A stretch of 64,000 nt of DNA from Oscillospiraceae bacterium (GCA_017524845.1 JAFXUU010000056.1:1-64000), one strand, 5' to 3'; positions 21,984 to 31,101 are shown, counted from the first letter of the stretch. Notes: generated by a model from the sequence alone, not told the origin. Translations and numbers: made by a program.

Positions 21984-24128
21984 TCAGTAGAACCAAAGCA
22001 CGGCTTCGTCCAGATACAGCGCCAGCCAGAGCCTGCCCTCCATGCTGTCCGGCAGGGCCCCGCCCTGGTCGGCATAGAGGCCGATGGAGGCTTCGCCGCC
22101 GTCGTCGAAGGAAATGGCGCAGGAATAAGCGCTGTCCATTTCGAAGCTGAAGGGGCGCCCCGTTTCGTCGTTTTCCCAAAACCAGCCCGTGCCGTCCTCC
22201 GCAAAGGTGAGATACTGCACGTCATAGCCCGTTTCAAAGCTCACTTCGCCGCTTTGCCTGTCGACGGATTCATAGCAGAGGAACAAGTACTCGTCGGTCA
22301 GCACCTTCCCGTCAAAGGAGACGGCCTTCAGGCACGTCGTGTCCAGGGGCTCCCACACGTAGTCTCCTTCCCAATCCTCGGAATAATCGGGGTATGCGGT
22401 GATCTCCGACCAGATGCAGTCCTCGGCGGCGATATCGCGGCTGAACGCCAGGGTATTGCTCTCTCCCTCGCCGAAGGTGCAGCGGAAGAAGAAAAACTCC
22501 CCGTCGGACCCGTCCTCCGCGTAGAAGAAACCGCCGCTGGCGGAGCCGGTCATCACGCAGTTGAGGAAAGCCTGCCGCTGCTGCGGAGCATAGAGCTCCA
22601 GCGTGCCGAAGGAGCAGTCCCGGATCGTCGAATCGAAGCAGGTAAGCTGCCCGCAGGCTTCCGTGCCGACGCCGTAGACGCCGCAGCCGTAAAGATCCAG
22701 CCCGCGGAGCACGGTATCGCTGCAGCGGTCGAAATGCAGCACGTCGCCGACGCATTCGCCGACGTCGGTGTGGCCCAGGGTGAGGTCCATGACGGCGGTC
22801 CCGGCGCAGTTTTCGAAACGCAGAACGTCGGCATAGCGCGGATCGGTCACGATCTCGGTGTCCGCCGCGGAGCCGGAGGCCGAGGCGATGGTGAGCCCGT
22901 TCACGCCGGTGATCACGAGCTCCGGCCCGTCGTACTTCTTGTCGATGCGCACGAACGGACGGCTCTCATTGAAATGCTCGCCATCCCGGGCCAGGAGCCC
23001 GGCGAGAGCGTCGCTCAGGTTATATCTGCCCGGCGCGAGCATGATCTGCGTATCCGGGGCGATGCTTTCGATCAGCTGCTCCAGGCTGGAAACGTGCACG
23101 ATCCTCTTTCCCGGATCGGTCTCGAACCGGCAGCCTTCGCCGATCACGAAGCTGCCGCAGCCGGGGAGCTCCTCCCCGAGGCGCTGGCTCTCCCAGGCGT
23201 CGAAGGTGCAGCCCTCGAAGTATGCGCCGCTCTCGCTGCCGCGGTAATAGCCGGTGGGAAGGAACCCGCTCCCCCCGTTCCCGGTGAAGGCGCAGCCTTC
23301 GAAGAGGACGAAGGAGCCGCTGAGGCTCAGCATATCGTAGCCGGCATTGTCCCTGAAGGCGCAGTCCTCACAGCGGACCTCGCTGCAGAAGGCGAGGCTG
23401 ACGATGCCGTAGCTGCAGTCGCGGACGACGCAGTCTTTGAGGGCAAGGCCAACCGTGTACTCTGCCTCCACCCCGTAGGTGCCGCAGCCGTACAGATCGA
23501 GGCCGTCCAGCGCGACGTTCCGGCAGCGCTCGAACGCCAGCACCGCGCCCTGGCAATTGCCCTTCTCCGGCGTGTGGCCGAAGGTGATGTTTTCGATCGA
23601 GATATCGGTACAGGCGCTGAAGGAGAACACGTCGGAATAGCGGGGCTCCGCCACGACCTCGACCTTTCCGCCCTCCGCGCCGCGGATCGTCAGCTTTTCG
23701 ATCCCAACGATCTCCGCCTGCCAGCCGTCGACGGTGAAGCCCCGCAGGACGCAGTCAGAGACGTCGCCGGAAATCTCCGCGAGATACGCCGAAAGGTCGT
23801 AGACCCCCGGCGATAGCTCGATGACCGCCCCCGGAGCGATGGCCTCCAGGAATTCGCCCGCCGTACTGACATAGACCGTTTCATCCGCCGGCGCGGGGGG
23901 GTCCGTCAGCGCGGGAGCCTCTGTCGGCGCGGGGGTCTCTGTCGGCGCGGGAGCCTCCGTCGGCGCGGGGGTCTCCGTCGGCGCGGGAGCCTCCGTCGGC
24001 GCGGAAGCCGCGGAGGCCGGCGCCGCCGTCCCGGCAGATCCGTCCGTTTTGGAAGCGCCGCCGCAGCCGGCAAGCGCAAAAAGCAGCGCAAGGGCGAGGA
24101 CCAGGGTGCAGATCCGCATTCTCTTCAT
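21984..24128 (-). CDS. Lipoprotein with two right-handed beta-helix domains
   Basis: The 714-residue protein starts with a lipoprotein signal (MKRMRICTLVLALALLFALA, then GC with lipidated Cys22). A Pro/Thr/Glu/Ala-rich linker at about residues 45-80 follows, built from repeated APAPTE and TPAPTE units. Two homologous beta-helix blocks come next, each opening with an 'E/QxIxxIAPxxxIxLxPGxYxLS' element and containing rungs with repeated xGLDLYGCGxYGVxxE and SxIRDCSxG patterns. The last 130 residues form a separate domain. Proteins of this shape sit on the outer face of the membrane and bind or cleave polysaccharides, but I see no definite lyase residues. It lies 129 bases downstream of the glycyl radical enzyme on the same strand. 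Confidence 0.8.
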   Translation of the reverse strand: MKRMRICTLVLALALLFALAGCGGASKTDGSAGTAAPASAASAPTEAPAPTETPAPTEAPAPTETPAPTEAPALTDPPAPADETVYVSTAGEFLEAIAPGAVIELSPGVYDLSAYLAEISGDVSDCVLRGFTVDGWQAEIVGIEKLTIRGAEGGKVEVVAEPRYSDVFSFSACTDISIENITFGHTPEKGNCQGAVLAFERCRNVALDGLDLYGCGTYGVEAEYTVGLALKDCVVRDCSYGIVSLAFCSEVRCEDCAFRDNAGYDMLSLSGSFVLFEGCAFTGNGGSGFLPTGYYRGSESGAYFEGCTFDAWESQRLGEELPGCGSFVIGEGCRFETDPGKRIVHVSSLEQLIESIAPDTQIMLAPGRYNLSDALAGLLARDGEHFNESRPFVRIDKKYDGPELVITGVNGLTIASASGSAADTEIVTDPRYADVLRFENCAGTAVMDLTLGHTDVGECVGDVLHFDRCSDTVLRGLDLYGCGVYGVGTEACGQLTCFDSTIRDCSFGTLELYAPQQRQAFLNCVMTGSASGGFFYAEDGSDGEFFFFRCTFGEGESNTLAFSRDIAAEDCIWSEITAYPDYSEDWEGDYVWEPLDTTCLKAVSFDGKVLTDEYLFLCYESVDRQSGEVSFETGYDVQYLTFAEDGTGWFWENDETGRPFSFEMDSAYSCAISFDDGGEASIGLYADQGGALPDSMEGRLWLALYLDEAVLWFY

Positions 24129-24184
24129 TTTTCATCATCCTTTGCTGTATCAGGTTTTTCTTCTTTCCGATCCGAACAGGGAAC

Positions 24185-24212
24185 GCCCTGCCAGAACACA
24201 GCCTGGCAGGGC
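24185..24212 (-). terminator. Hairpin after the glycyl radical enzyme gene
   Basis: GCCCTGCCAG (24185-24194) and CTGGCAGGGC (24203-24212) form a ten-base stem in the gap between the glycyl radical enzyme and the lipoprotein gene. The leftward tail is only moderately T-rich. Confidence 0.5.
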
Positions 24213-24257
24213 TTTGCGTACCGTTTGCTCCGCCGGAGAAAGCCGGGCGGGATCGCC

Positions 24258-26702
24258 TTACAGGTTGTTCTCCGTCCGGGAGATCAGATCGTTCTGGCAG
24301 TCCGTGCTCAGCTCCACGAAATAGGCGCTGTAGCCGGCGATCCGCACGATCAGATCCTTATACTCCGTCGGCGCCTTCTGGGCCGCGCGCAGCACGTCCG
24401 CGGAAACCACGTTGTACTGCACCTCCATGCCGCCGCTTTCGAAGTAGGAGTATGTCATCTCCCGCAGCTTGTCGACGCCGTCCTGCCCGTTGAGGGCCGA
24501 GGGATGGATCTTCAGGTTCACTGCCAGACCGTCCATGTACTTGGTATGGTCATAGCAGACGGAGGATTCGAACACCGCCGTGGGGCCGTTCAGGTCGCGG
24601 CCCTGGGCCGGGGAAGCCGCGTCGGCGATGGGCTGGCCCGTCTTCCGTCCGTCGGGGGTGGCCCAGGTGGAATAGCCCTGGGTCACGTGGTCGGAAGCGC
24701 CGTACATCCCCGCCTTGTAGTTGTCGGTGCGGGTGCTGTAGCACAGCTTGCAGGCGTCGTAATAGGTGTCGGCGATCCACTTCATCTCCATGTCCGCGTA
24801 GGGGTCGCCGTTGCCGTAGTGGGGGACCTCCCTGAGGATCTGCTGACGCAGGGTCTCGTAGCCCTCCCAGTTGGCCATCACCGCGTCGTACAGCTCCCGG
24901 GTGGTGACCAGCTTCTTGTCGAAGCACATATATTTGATGGTGGTCAGGCAGTCGGCGATGGTGGCCAGGCCCGTGGCCGTGCCGCCGTAGGAGTTGTATT
25001 TGCAGCCGCCCCAGGTGCAGTCCTTGCCGGACTCCATGCAGCCCTCCATGCTGATGGAGATCAGGACCTCCGTGCCGTAGAACTGCTGCAGCAGGTCCGT
25101 GTAGTTGTCGATGGAGACCTGCAGGGTCATGAGATAATCCACCATCTTCTTCATGGCCTCCCGGACCTCCTCGATGGAATTCATCTCATACAGGTAGCCG
25201 GTGTGCAGGCGGCTCTGGGCGCCGTTCATGGGGTTGCGGCCGTCGTTGATGGCCATGTCGAAGACGACGCCGTAATTCAGACTGGAATAGGGGGCCGTGT
25301 TGCCGTTGGAGCAGGGATACTCCATGCCGGGTCCCACGATCTCCTGGCAGCCCAGAATGGCATACTGCCTGGCGTCCTCCAGGGTGTAGCCGTTCTCCCG
25401 CATCAGGCCGGGGATGATCACGTCGTCGTTCTGGAACAGGGGCAGGCCGCCCACCAGCTTCGTGGTCTCGATGGCCAGCTCGAACAGCTCCTTGGGCGTG
25501 GTCCTGCACACGCGCATGGAGATGGTGGGATCGTGGAGCTTCAGGCGGGCGATGGACTCCAGCACCATGTAGCTGATGGGATTGGTGGCGTCGGTCCCGT
25601 CGGCGTTCTGCCCGCCGATGGTGGTGTGCTGATAGCTGTTGGCGCCGATCATGTGGACGAGCATCTGGGGACCGCCGGCATAGAGATTGTTCACCTTCAG
25701 GAAATAGGCGTCCACGATCTCCTGGGCCTGATCCTCGGTGAGAAGGCCGTTGTCCATATCGTGCTTGTACTGGGCGTAGGTGAACTGGTCGAACCGGCCG
25801 GTGGAAAAGGCCACGCAGTTGTTGGCGTACATCAGCAGCGCGTACATCAGGGATGCCTGGCAGGCCTCCCAGAAGGTGCGGGCCGGATTCTCGGAGATCC
25901 AGTAGAGGCTGTCGGCCATCCTCTCCAGCTCCGCCCTGCGCTCGGGATCGGCGCAGGTCTTCGCCTTCTCCAGCACCGCGTCGCCGTAGCGGCGGATGTA
26001 GATGGTGCAGGCCTCGCAGTTGATGACCACGGCGGAATAGAAGAGGTATTTCCGGGAGTCGTCGCCCATGATGTTGCCGTAGTGGGCGTCCAGCCAGTCC
26101 TGCGCCTGCTTTCTTATGGCGCCGTAGCCCACGTTGATGATCTTGTGGTGTCCGGCGATCAGATGTCCGGGACGGCAGCCGATCAGGTGCTTCATGAACA
26201 TGCTGTGCTTGGTGGCGCCCAGGCTCTTGAGCTCCTCCAGACCGTCGGGCGCAAAGCCGTCGCCGCAGCAGTCGAAGGTGCGGCCCTGCCAGAAATCCTG
26301 AACGCTGCGGATGTTCTCCACATCCTCAGGGGATGCGCAGAGCCGCAGGTCCTCGGTTTTGGGATTGTGGTACAGGCCGTCCTCCTCCAGGGTCCACTCG
26401 CCGTTGTCGATGCCGTTGATGATGAAGCCCAGGCCCTCGCTGGCTTCGGGATGATGGGGGTGGCTGCTCATATAGCGGCCGCGATTGCCCACGAGCACGT
26501 CGTCGTCCTCCACCCGCAGCGTCAGATTCTCGGCCAAATACTTGAGCTGGCGGGCGCTCTGGATGATGGGGATGGTATTGAGGTCCTTCTTGCGGGCCTC
26601 CGTCGCGAGCAGGGCGTGCTCGGAGTCCAGCCGGATCACGCGGTTGCGGATGGCTTCCCGCTGGCGCCGGATGCGCGGGGTTATGGCTTTGAACGGATAC
26701 AT
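24258..26702 (-). CDS. Glycyl radical enzyme (pyruvate formate-lyase superfamily)
   Basis: The 814-residue protein has the full superfamily architecture. The catalytic Cys is at about residue 451 in ILGCQEIVGPG, and the radical-bearing Gly is at about residue 789 in IVRIAGYSAYFVELS near the C-terminus. The Cys-x-Glu order (GCQE) matches the dehydratase/lyase branch (glycerol dehydratase, choline lyase, hydroxyproline dehydratase types) rather than pyruvate formate-lyase itself, which has Cys-Cys. It therefore probably eliminates water or cleaves a C-O, C-N or C-C bond in an anaerobic pathway. The radical-SAM activase it needs is not in the window. It has its own strong promoter at 26822-26850. 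A second, distinct family member begins beyond the window's right edge. Confidence 0.9.
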   Translation of the reverse strand: MYPFKAITPRIRRQREAIRNRVIRLDSEHALLATEARKKDLNTIPIIQSARQLKYLAENLTLRVEDDDVLVGNRGRYMSSHPHHPEASEGLGFIINGIDNGEWTLEEDGLYHNPKTEDLRLCASPEDVENIRSVQDFWQGRTFDCCGDGFAPDGLEELKSLGATKHSMFMKHLIGCRPGHLIAGHHKIINVGYGAIRKQAQDWLDAHYGNIMGDDSRKYLFYSAVVINCEACTIYIRRYGDAVLEKAKTCADPERRAELERMADSLYWISENPARTFWEACQASLMYALLMYANNCVAFSTGRFDQFTYAQYKHDMDNGLLTEDQAQEIVDAYFLKVNNLYAGGPQMLVHMIGANSYQHTTIGGQNADGTDATNPISYMVLESIARLKLHDPTISMRVCRTTPKELFELAIETTKLVGGLPLFQNDDVIIPGLMRENGYTLEDARQYAILGCQEIVGPGMEYPCSNGNTAPYSSLNYGVVFDMAINDGRNPMNGAQSRLHTGYLYEMNSIEEVREAMKKMVDYLMTLQVSIDNYTDLLQQFYGTEVLISISMEGCMESGKDCTWGGCKYNSYGGTATGLATIADCLTTIKYMCFDKKLVTTRELYDAVMANWEGYETLRQQILREVPHYGNGDPYADMEMKWIADTYYDACKLCYSTRTDNYKAGMYGASDHVTQGYSTWATPDGRKTGQPIADAASPAQGRDLNGPTAVFESSVCYDHTKYMDGLAVNLKIHPSALNGQDGVDKLREMTYSYFESGGMEVQYNVVSADVLRAAQKAPTEYKDLIVRIAGYSAYFVELSTDCQNDLISRTENNL

Positions 26703-26821
26703 CCCTACGTCTCACTCCTTTTCGGTATCTGCCGCCCCGTCTGCGGGAACGGCAGGATCGGGTCCGATGATCCCCGGGCTCTGCCGCGATCCCGCGGGAG
26801 CCCGCTTCTTCTTAAATACTG

Positions 26822-26850
26822 ATTATATAGGAAACCTGCCCCCAGGTCAA
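26822..26850 (-). promoter_or_regulatory. Promoter of the glycyl radical enzyme gene
   Basis: On the - strand TTGACC (26850-26845) and TATAAT (26827-26822) are 17 bases apart, about 120 bases upstream of the start codon. It shares most of its key bases with the promoter at 11492-11520. Confidence 0.75.
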
Positions 26851-26914
26851 CGGCAGACTGCGCATCGGGACCGAAGGCTTTTTCCCGGCACGTATGGAAA
26901 GGAACGGAAGACTG

Positions 26915-26923
26915 TGTTATGAT
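26915..26923 (+). promoter_or_regulatory. Extended -10 promoter for the DUF937 gene
   Basis: TGTTATGAT combines the TGn extension with a five-of-six -10 hexamer. The -35 region is poor. The start codon lies 134 bases downstream. Confidence 0.45.
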
Positions 26924-27056
26924 AGAGTCGAGCTGCGCAAAGAATGCGGACGCGGACGAGCCTTTCGGCAAGGACGGCGCGGCCGGAACGGAAGGCATAC
27001 GGCGGCCCCGGTTTCGGGGCTGCGGTCTTCACACATAGAAAAGGAGATGTTTCTGA

Positions 27057-27722
27057 ATGGATCTGGCTTCCATGATGAAGACGATGCTGAGCTCGGACAG
27101 CATCGCGAAGATGAGCGAGAAGACCGGCGCAGGCACGGACGAGGTCAAGTCGGTGCTGCTCTCCGCCCTGCCCGCCATGCTCAGCGGGGTACAGGGTCAG
27201 GCCAGCAGCAGCGAAACCGTTGCGGGCTTCGCCGGTGCCCTGGATTCCCACGCGAAGGACGACACCAGCGATATCGCCGCGTTCCTCTCCAACGTGGATC
27301 TCAAGGACGGGGAGAAGATCGTCGCCCATCTGCTCGGTGGGGAAAAGGCCGCGACGACGAAGGCCGCGGCGAACAAGGCCGGTCTCAGCACCGCGGCCAC
27401 CGGCAGCATCCTCGGCGCCGCGGCTCCCCTGCTGATGAGCCTGCTGGGCAAGCAGGTCACCCAGTCGATGCAGGCGAAGCCCCAGAACGCCCAGAGCGGC
27501 AGCTCGCAGGCGTCCGCCGGGGGACTGCTCGCCGGTCTGCTGGGCGGCGGACAGCAGCAGAACGCGCAGCCGTCGGGCATGGGCGGCCTTCTGGGCGGCA
27601 TGCTCGGCGGGGGACAGCAGCAGAGTGCGGAGGGCAATCCCCTCGGCAGCCTGATGGGGAACATGCTGGGCGGCGTCGACGTCAGTTCCCTGCTCTCCGG
27701 CTTCCTCGGCTCCGGCAAATGA
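27057..27722 (+). CDS. DUF937-domain protein
   Basis: The 221-residue product has the DUF937 layout. An N-terminal helical part (MDLASMMKTMLSSDSIAKMS...LPAMLSG) is followed by a central NKAGLSTAATGSILGAAAPL repeat-like segment typical of the family. A low-complexity C-terminal tail has alternating GGLLAGLLGGGQQQ and GMLGGGQQQ units ending in LLSGFLG. It belongs with the YidB-like proteins, whose cellular role is unknown. AAAAGGAG precedes the ATG. It stands alone, after an extended -10 promoter and before a hairpin at 27772-27820. Confidence 0.8.
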   Translation: MDLASMMKTMLSSDSIAKMSEKTGAGTDEVKSVLLSALPAMLSGVQGQASSSETVAGFAGALDSHAKDDTSDIAAFLSNVDLKDGEKIVAHLLGGEKAATTKAAANKAGLSTAATGSILGAAAPLLMSLLGKQVTQSMQAKPQNAQSGSSQASAGGLLAGLLGGGQQQNAQPSGMGGLLGGMLGGGQQQSAEGNPLGSLMGNMLGGVDVSSLLSGFLGSGK

Positions 27723-27771
27723 CCTCCGCCGGGTCCTGGGACGGATCCGAGGGCATTTCGGCCTGAAAAGA

Positions 27772-27820
27772 GAGACCGCCCCGGGGAAACGGGCATACGC
27801 TCTTGTCCCGGGCCGGTCTC
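27772..27820. terminator. GC-rich hairpin after the DUF937 gene
   Basis: GAGACCG (27772-27778) pairs with CGGTCTC (27814-27820), and inner CCCCGGG/CCCGGGC arms extend the stem. The next promoter's -35 lies within its 3' arm, so transcription end and start are closely packed. Confidence 0.45.
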
Positions 27821-27831
27821 GATGGTAAAAT
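27803..27831 (+). promoter_or_regulatory. Promoter of the FAD oxidoreductase gene
   Basis: TTGTCC (27803-27808) and TAAAAT (27826-27831) are 17 bases apart, with ATGG just before the -10, which gives a TGn extension. Confidence 0.55.
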
Positions 27832-27905
27832 CATAAAAACGGACTTCGGCTTCGAAGGCCGCAGATCCTTTTGGATCGTTCACATCGGAACGGGAGGAAT
27901 CGAAT

Positions 27906-29426
27906 ATGCTTCTTACCAGCCGCCGTTTTGACGCGGACGTGGTGGTTTGCGGCGACGGACCCGCCGGCTTCGCCGCCGCCCTGGCCGCCGCCCGGGACGG
28001 GAAGCGGGTCATCCTGCTGGAGTGGCGGGAGTCTCTGGGCGGCCTCTATACCAACGGCTACATCACCGGCATGGCGGGCTACGTGGACGGCTACGCCAAA
28101 GAGTTCATCGAGCGCATGGACAGGGCGGGCCACGCCATGGTGCGTCCCCACCTGCCCACCATAGACCCCGAGGCGGGGAAGGTGATGATGGAGCAGATGC
28201 TCCTGGCCGCGGGCTGCCGCATCCTCTACGGCGCACACGTGTGCGACTGCGAGGTGAAGGACGGGAAAATCACCTCCGTCATCGTCTACTGCAAATCCGG
28301 CCGGATCGAGGTCACCGGCAGGGTGTTCATCGACTGCACCGGCGACGCGGACCTCTCCTTCGCCGCGGGCGTGCCCACGGAGGTCAGCGGCGCGGACTAC
28401 CTGGGCCTGAGCCAGTCCGTCACCATGGGCTTCCGCCTGGCCTACGTGGACACGGAGAAATACGCCGCGGCCCAGCGGGACTGGATGAAAAACCGCCCCG
28501 AGGGGGCCAATATGATGCTCCTCATGGCCAAGCAGGAGGAGGCGATCGCCAACGGGGATCTGCCGGAGATCCTCAGCCCCGGCAACCTGATCTACCAGGT
28601 GCCCAACGGCAGCGATCCCACCTGCAAGGACGTGACCCTGGACGCCACCCACAGCTTCGACTGCCATAACGACGACGTCGTGGACCTGACGCGGCAGATC
28701 GTGGACCAGCACCGGAAGGTCTACCTTTTCGTGAACTTCATGAAAAAGTATCTTCCCGGCTTTGAGAAGGCACAGCTGGTGAGCATGGCCAACATGAACG
28801 GCCTCCGGGATTCCCGCCGCGTCATCGGCGAATACATCCTGCGGGACATCGACGTGGCCGGGGGCGTCAAATTCGAGGACGGCATCGCCCTCTTCCCCGA
28901 GGTCCTGGACACCCACGTGCCCACCCCGGGCAAGCACTGCGCCGTGCGCCACGTCCACTACAAGGAGCCCTTCGGCAACGCCGTGGCCCGGCCCGCCCAG
29001 GACCAGGGCGACTTTATGATGCATCCCTTCGTGCCCCTGGAGGGCTACGAGCTGCGCACCAACCCCAGGGATTACTGCGAGATCCCCTACCGGTCCCTGG
29101 TGCCCGTGGGGGTGGACAACCTCCTGGCGGCCGGGCGCTGCTACTCCGCCGAGTTCCACGCCCTGGGGGCCACCCGCGTCATCGCCACCAGCATGAGCAT
29201 GGGCCAGGCCGCGGGCCACGCCGCCGCCATGTGCATCGAAAAGCGCATCGCCGCCAGGGAGCTGGACGGCAGAGAGCTGCGCGCCCGCCTGGTGGCCGAA
29301 GGCGCGCACCTGAACGAGCCCCCCGCGGGCTACTGGGAGGCCGTGCGGAACACCGAGGGCGAATTCTACGTGAACGCCGCGGATACGATCAGCATCCGCA
29401 GCGACAAGGCGCCCTCCTTCCAGTAA
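27906..29426 (+). CDS. FAD-dependent oxidoreductase (FAD_oxidored type)
   Basis: The 506-residue protein begins with a dinucleotide-binding fold (VVVCGDGPAGFAAALAAA then GKRVILLE), where GxGxxG is satisfied by Gly-Asp-Gly-Pro-Ala-Gly. It has the FIDCTGDADL segment and the C-terminal FAD-contacting block NLLAAGRCYSAEFHALGATR then SMSMGQAAGHAAA. This pattern is that of FAD-dependent oxidoreductases related to fumarate/urocanate-reductase-like and xanthan-lyase-associated enzymes. The electron acceptor and substrate are unknown, and no covalent flavin or heme signal is seen. It is followed by two hairpins and then a MATE transporter, with separate expression likely. Confidence 0.82.
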   Translation: MLLTSRRFDADVVVCGDGPAGFAAALAAARDGKRVILLEWRESLGGLYTNGYITGMAGYVDGYAKEFIERMDRAGHAMVRPHLPTIDPEAGKVMMEQMLLAAGCRILYGAHVCDCEVKDGKITSVIVYCKSGRIEVTGRVFIDCTGDADLSFAAGVPTEVSGADYLGLSQSVTMGFRLAYVDTEKYAAAQRDWMKNRPEGANMMLLMAKQEEAIANGDLPEILSPGNLIYQVPNGSDPTCKDVTLDATHSFDCHNDDVVDLTRQIVDQHRKVYLFVNFMKKYLPGFEKAQLVSMANMNGLRDSRRVIGEYILRDIDVAGGVKFEDGIALFPEVLDTHVPTPGKHCAVRHVHYKEPFGNAVARPAQDQGDFMMHPFVPLEGYELRTNPRDYCEIPYRSLVPVGVDNLLAAGRCYSAEFHALGATRVIATSMSMGQAAGHAAAMCIEKRIAARELDGRELRARLVAEGAHLNEPPAGYWEAVRNTEGEFYVNAADTISIRSDKAPSFQ

Positions 29427-29433
29427 TCCGGCC

Positions 29434-29491
29434 GCGGAGCGAACGCTCCGCAAAACCGTTCTTCGGCTCCGCTTCCGGCGGAGCCGAAGAA
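29434..29491. terminator. Two adjacent hairpins between oxidoreductase and MATE genes
   Basis: GCGGAGC-GAAC-GCTCCGC lies at 29434-29451. A perfect fourteen-base stem TTCTTCGGCTCCGC/GCGGAGCCGAAGAA lies at 29459-29491. Neither has a long T tail on the + strand, so termination may be partial. Confidence 0.45.
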
Positions 29492-29565
29492 AAACCAAAT
29501 CGGAAAGGACCGTCGTAATCCGTCCGAATGCATTGCTAACGACCTTTTTCGGACCGACGGGGTGA

Positions 29566-30942
29566 ATGCCGATGGCTGCAGCCAAGAGCGCCCGGATCGG
29601 CACGGACCTGACCCAGGGCAGCATCGCAAAAACGCTCATCACCTTCGCCCTCCCCCTCATCGCCACCAACCTCATTCAGCAGCTGTACTCCGCCGTGGAC
29701 CTGGCGGTCATCGGCCAGTTCACGGACAAAATCGGCACCGTGCAGGTGGCCCAGGGCAGCGACGTTTCGGACCTGGTCGCCCCGCTGGCCATGGCCTTCG
29801 GCACCGCGGGACAGGTCTACATCGCCCAGCTCACCGGCGCGGGGGACAGGACCAAGACCCGGTATACCGTGGGCACCCTCCTCAGCTTTATGTTCCTGCT
29901 GAGCATCGCCTTCACCGTGGGGGCTCTGTCCCTGCGGTGGCAGATCCTGGGCTGGCTGAACTGCCCGGAGGAGGCCATCGCCGGCGCGGCGGGATATCTG
30001 GAGATCACCGCCCTGGCCATGCCGGCGGTCTTCATCTACAACGCCATATGCAGCGTCCTGCGGGGCATGGGGGAGAGCAAACGGCCCCTGCTTTTCATCG
30101 TCGTGGCGGCGGTGGTGAACATCGTCCTGGACATCGTCCTGGTGGCCTGGTTCCACATGGGGGCGGCGGGCACCGCTATCGCCACCGCCGCGTCCCAGTA
30201 CGGCTCCTGCGCGGCCGCCTGCATCTATCTGTATAAGAAGCGGGACGCGCTGGACCTGAAGCTCAACCGGGACACCTTCAGCATCCGCTGGGAGCCCCTG
30301 AGGATCATTCTGATCCTGGGCATCCCCCGCGTGGTGCAGAACGTCGCCATCCACTTCTCCATGCTGTACTGCACGGCCCGCATCAACTCCTACGGTCTCG
30401 TTCCCTCCGCCACCAACAGCGTGGGCAACAAGATCCAGCGCTTTTGCAACGTGTTCGTCATGGGCATCGACGGGGCGGCCTCCACCATGATCGGCCAGAA
30501 CCTGGGCGCCCGGAAGACCGACCGCTGCACGAAGACCATCCGGGGCACTCTGGTGTGCACCATGATCCTGGCCACCGTCACCTCCCTGGTGGGCCTCATC
30601 TTCTCCGACGCCCTTTACGGCGTCTTCACCAAGGACGCGGAGGTCGTCGCCATGGGCCGGGTGTTCATGCAGATCATGGTGGCCACCTTCTACTGCGGCG
30701 CCCTCATGGGTCCCTTCTTCGCCATGGTGAACGGCTCCGGCTTCGCCTCCATGGGCTTCGTCATCGGCATCCTGGACGTAGTGTTCCGGGTGGGCATCAG
30801 CCTGCTCTTCGAGATGCTCTTCCACCTGGGGGTATACAGCTACTGGTGGGGCAACGCCCTGTGCCGCGTGGGTCCCATGATCATCTGCATGATCTACTAT
30901 TTCAGCGGAAGGTGGAAAACGCGAAAGCTCCTGACCGAATAG
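29566..30942 (+). CDS. MATE-family multidrug/sodium antiporter
   Basis: The 458-residue protein has twelve predicted membrane segments in two homologous halves, and the family pattern near the N-terminus (FALPLIATNLIQQLYSAVDL followed by VIGQF). The central and C-terminal helices continue in the same style (NSVGNKIQRFCNVFVMGIDGAAS). It should export a toxic or aromatic compound in exchange for Na+ or H+. The first ATG of MPMAAAKSAR is preceded by GGGGTGA, a modest site, and the internal ATG two codons later is an alternative. It follows the FAD oxidoreductase by 139 bases. Confidence 0.88.
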   Translation: MPMAAAKSARIGTDLTQGSIAKTLITFALPLIATNLIQQLYSAVDLAVIGQFTDKIGTVQVAQGSDVSDLVAPLAMAFGTAGQVYIAQLTGAGDRTKTRYTVGTLLSFMFLLSIAFTVGALSLRWQILGWLNCPEEAIAGAAGYLEITALAMPAVFIYNAICSVLRGMGESKRPLLFIVVAAVVNIVLDIVLVAWFHMGAAGTAIATAASQYGSCAAACIYLYKKRDALDLKLNRDTFSIRWEPLRIILILGIPRVVQNVAIHFSMLYCTARINSYGLVPSATNSVGNKIQRFCNVFVMGIDGAASTMIGQNLGARKTDRCTKTIRGTLVCTMILATVTSLVGLIFSDALYGVFTKDAEVVAMGRVFMQIMVATFYCGALMGPFFAMVNGSGFASMGFVIGILDVVFRVGISLLFEMLFHLGVYSYWWGNALCRVGPMIICMIYYFSGRWKTRKLLTE

Positions 30943-30953
30943 CCCCTTCCGCA

Positions 30954-30986
30954 GCGCGGGCTGCCTGTCCTCCGGGCAGCCCGCGC
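30954..30986. terminator. GC-rich hairpin after the MATE gene
   Basis: GCGCGGGCTGCC (30954-30965) pairs perfectly with GGCAGCCCGCGC (30975-30986), and an outer TTCCGCA/TGCGGAA pair extends it. No T tail is present. Confidence 0.45.
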
Positions 30987-31007
30987 CGACTGCGGAAAGC
31001 ATCGTGA

Positions 31008-31036
31008 TTGAAACGGAGAAGCCGTTGTGGTATAAT
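31008..31036 (+). promoter_or_regulatory. Promoter of the repeat lipoprotein gene
   Basis: TTGAAA (31008-31013) and TATAAT (31031-31036) are 17 bases apart, with a TGG extension before the -10. Confidence 0.7.
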
Positions 31037-31101
31037 CCAACAGATACCCGTTCCGCCCCGTCGGCGGACGGAGAACGAAGCGAAGCAAGGAGACAAGCGT
31101 T

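Larger units (their letters stand above)
26703..27056. other. Divergent intergenic region with two promoters
   Basis: This 354-base region contains the leftward promoter of the glycyl radical enzyme and a rightward extended -10 promoter for the DUF937 gene. A GC hairpin (GCGGCCCC...GGGGCTGC) lies at 27002-27023 in the rightward leader. No gene is supported. Confidence 0.6.

Noticed and set aside
23881..24020. Repeated GGGGTCTCTGTCGGCGCG-type units considered as a CRISPR array or minisatellite
   Set aside because: The periodicity follows Pro-Thr-Glu-Ala codons of the lipoprotein linker and lacks spacers, so it is coding low complexity.
24225..26822. An 865-residue open frame on the + strand
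   Set aside because: It is antisense to the glycyl radical enzyme, whose motifs and promoter are unmistakable. The product is rich in Gly/Val/His/Gln runs without any family pattern.
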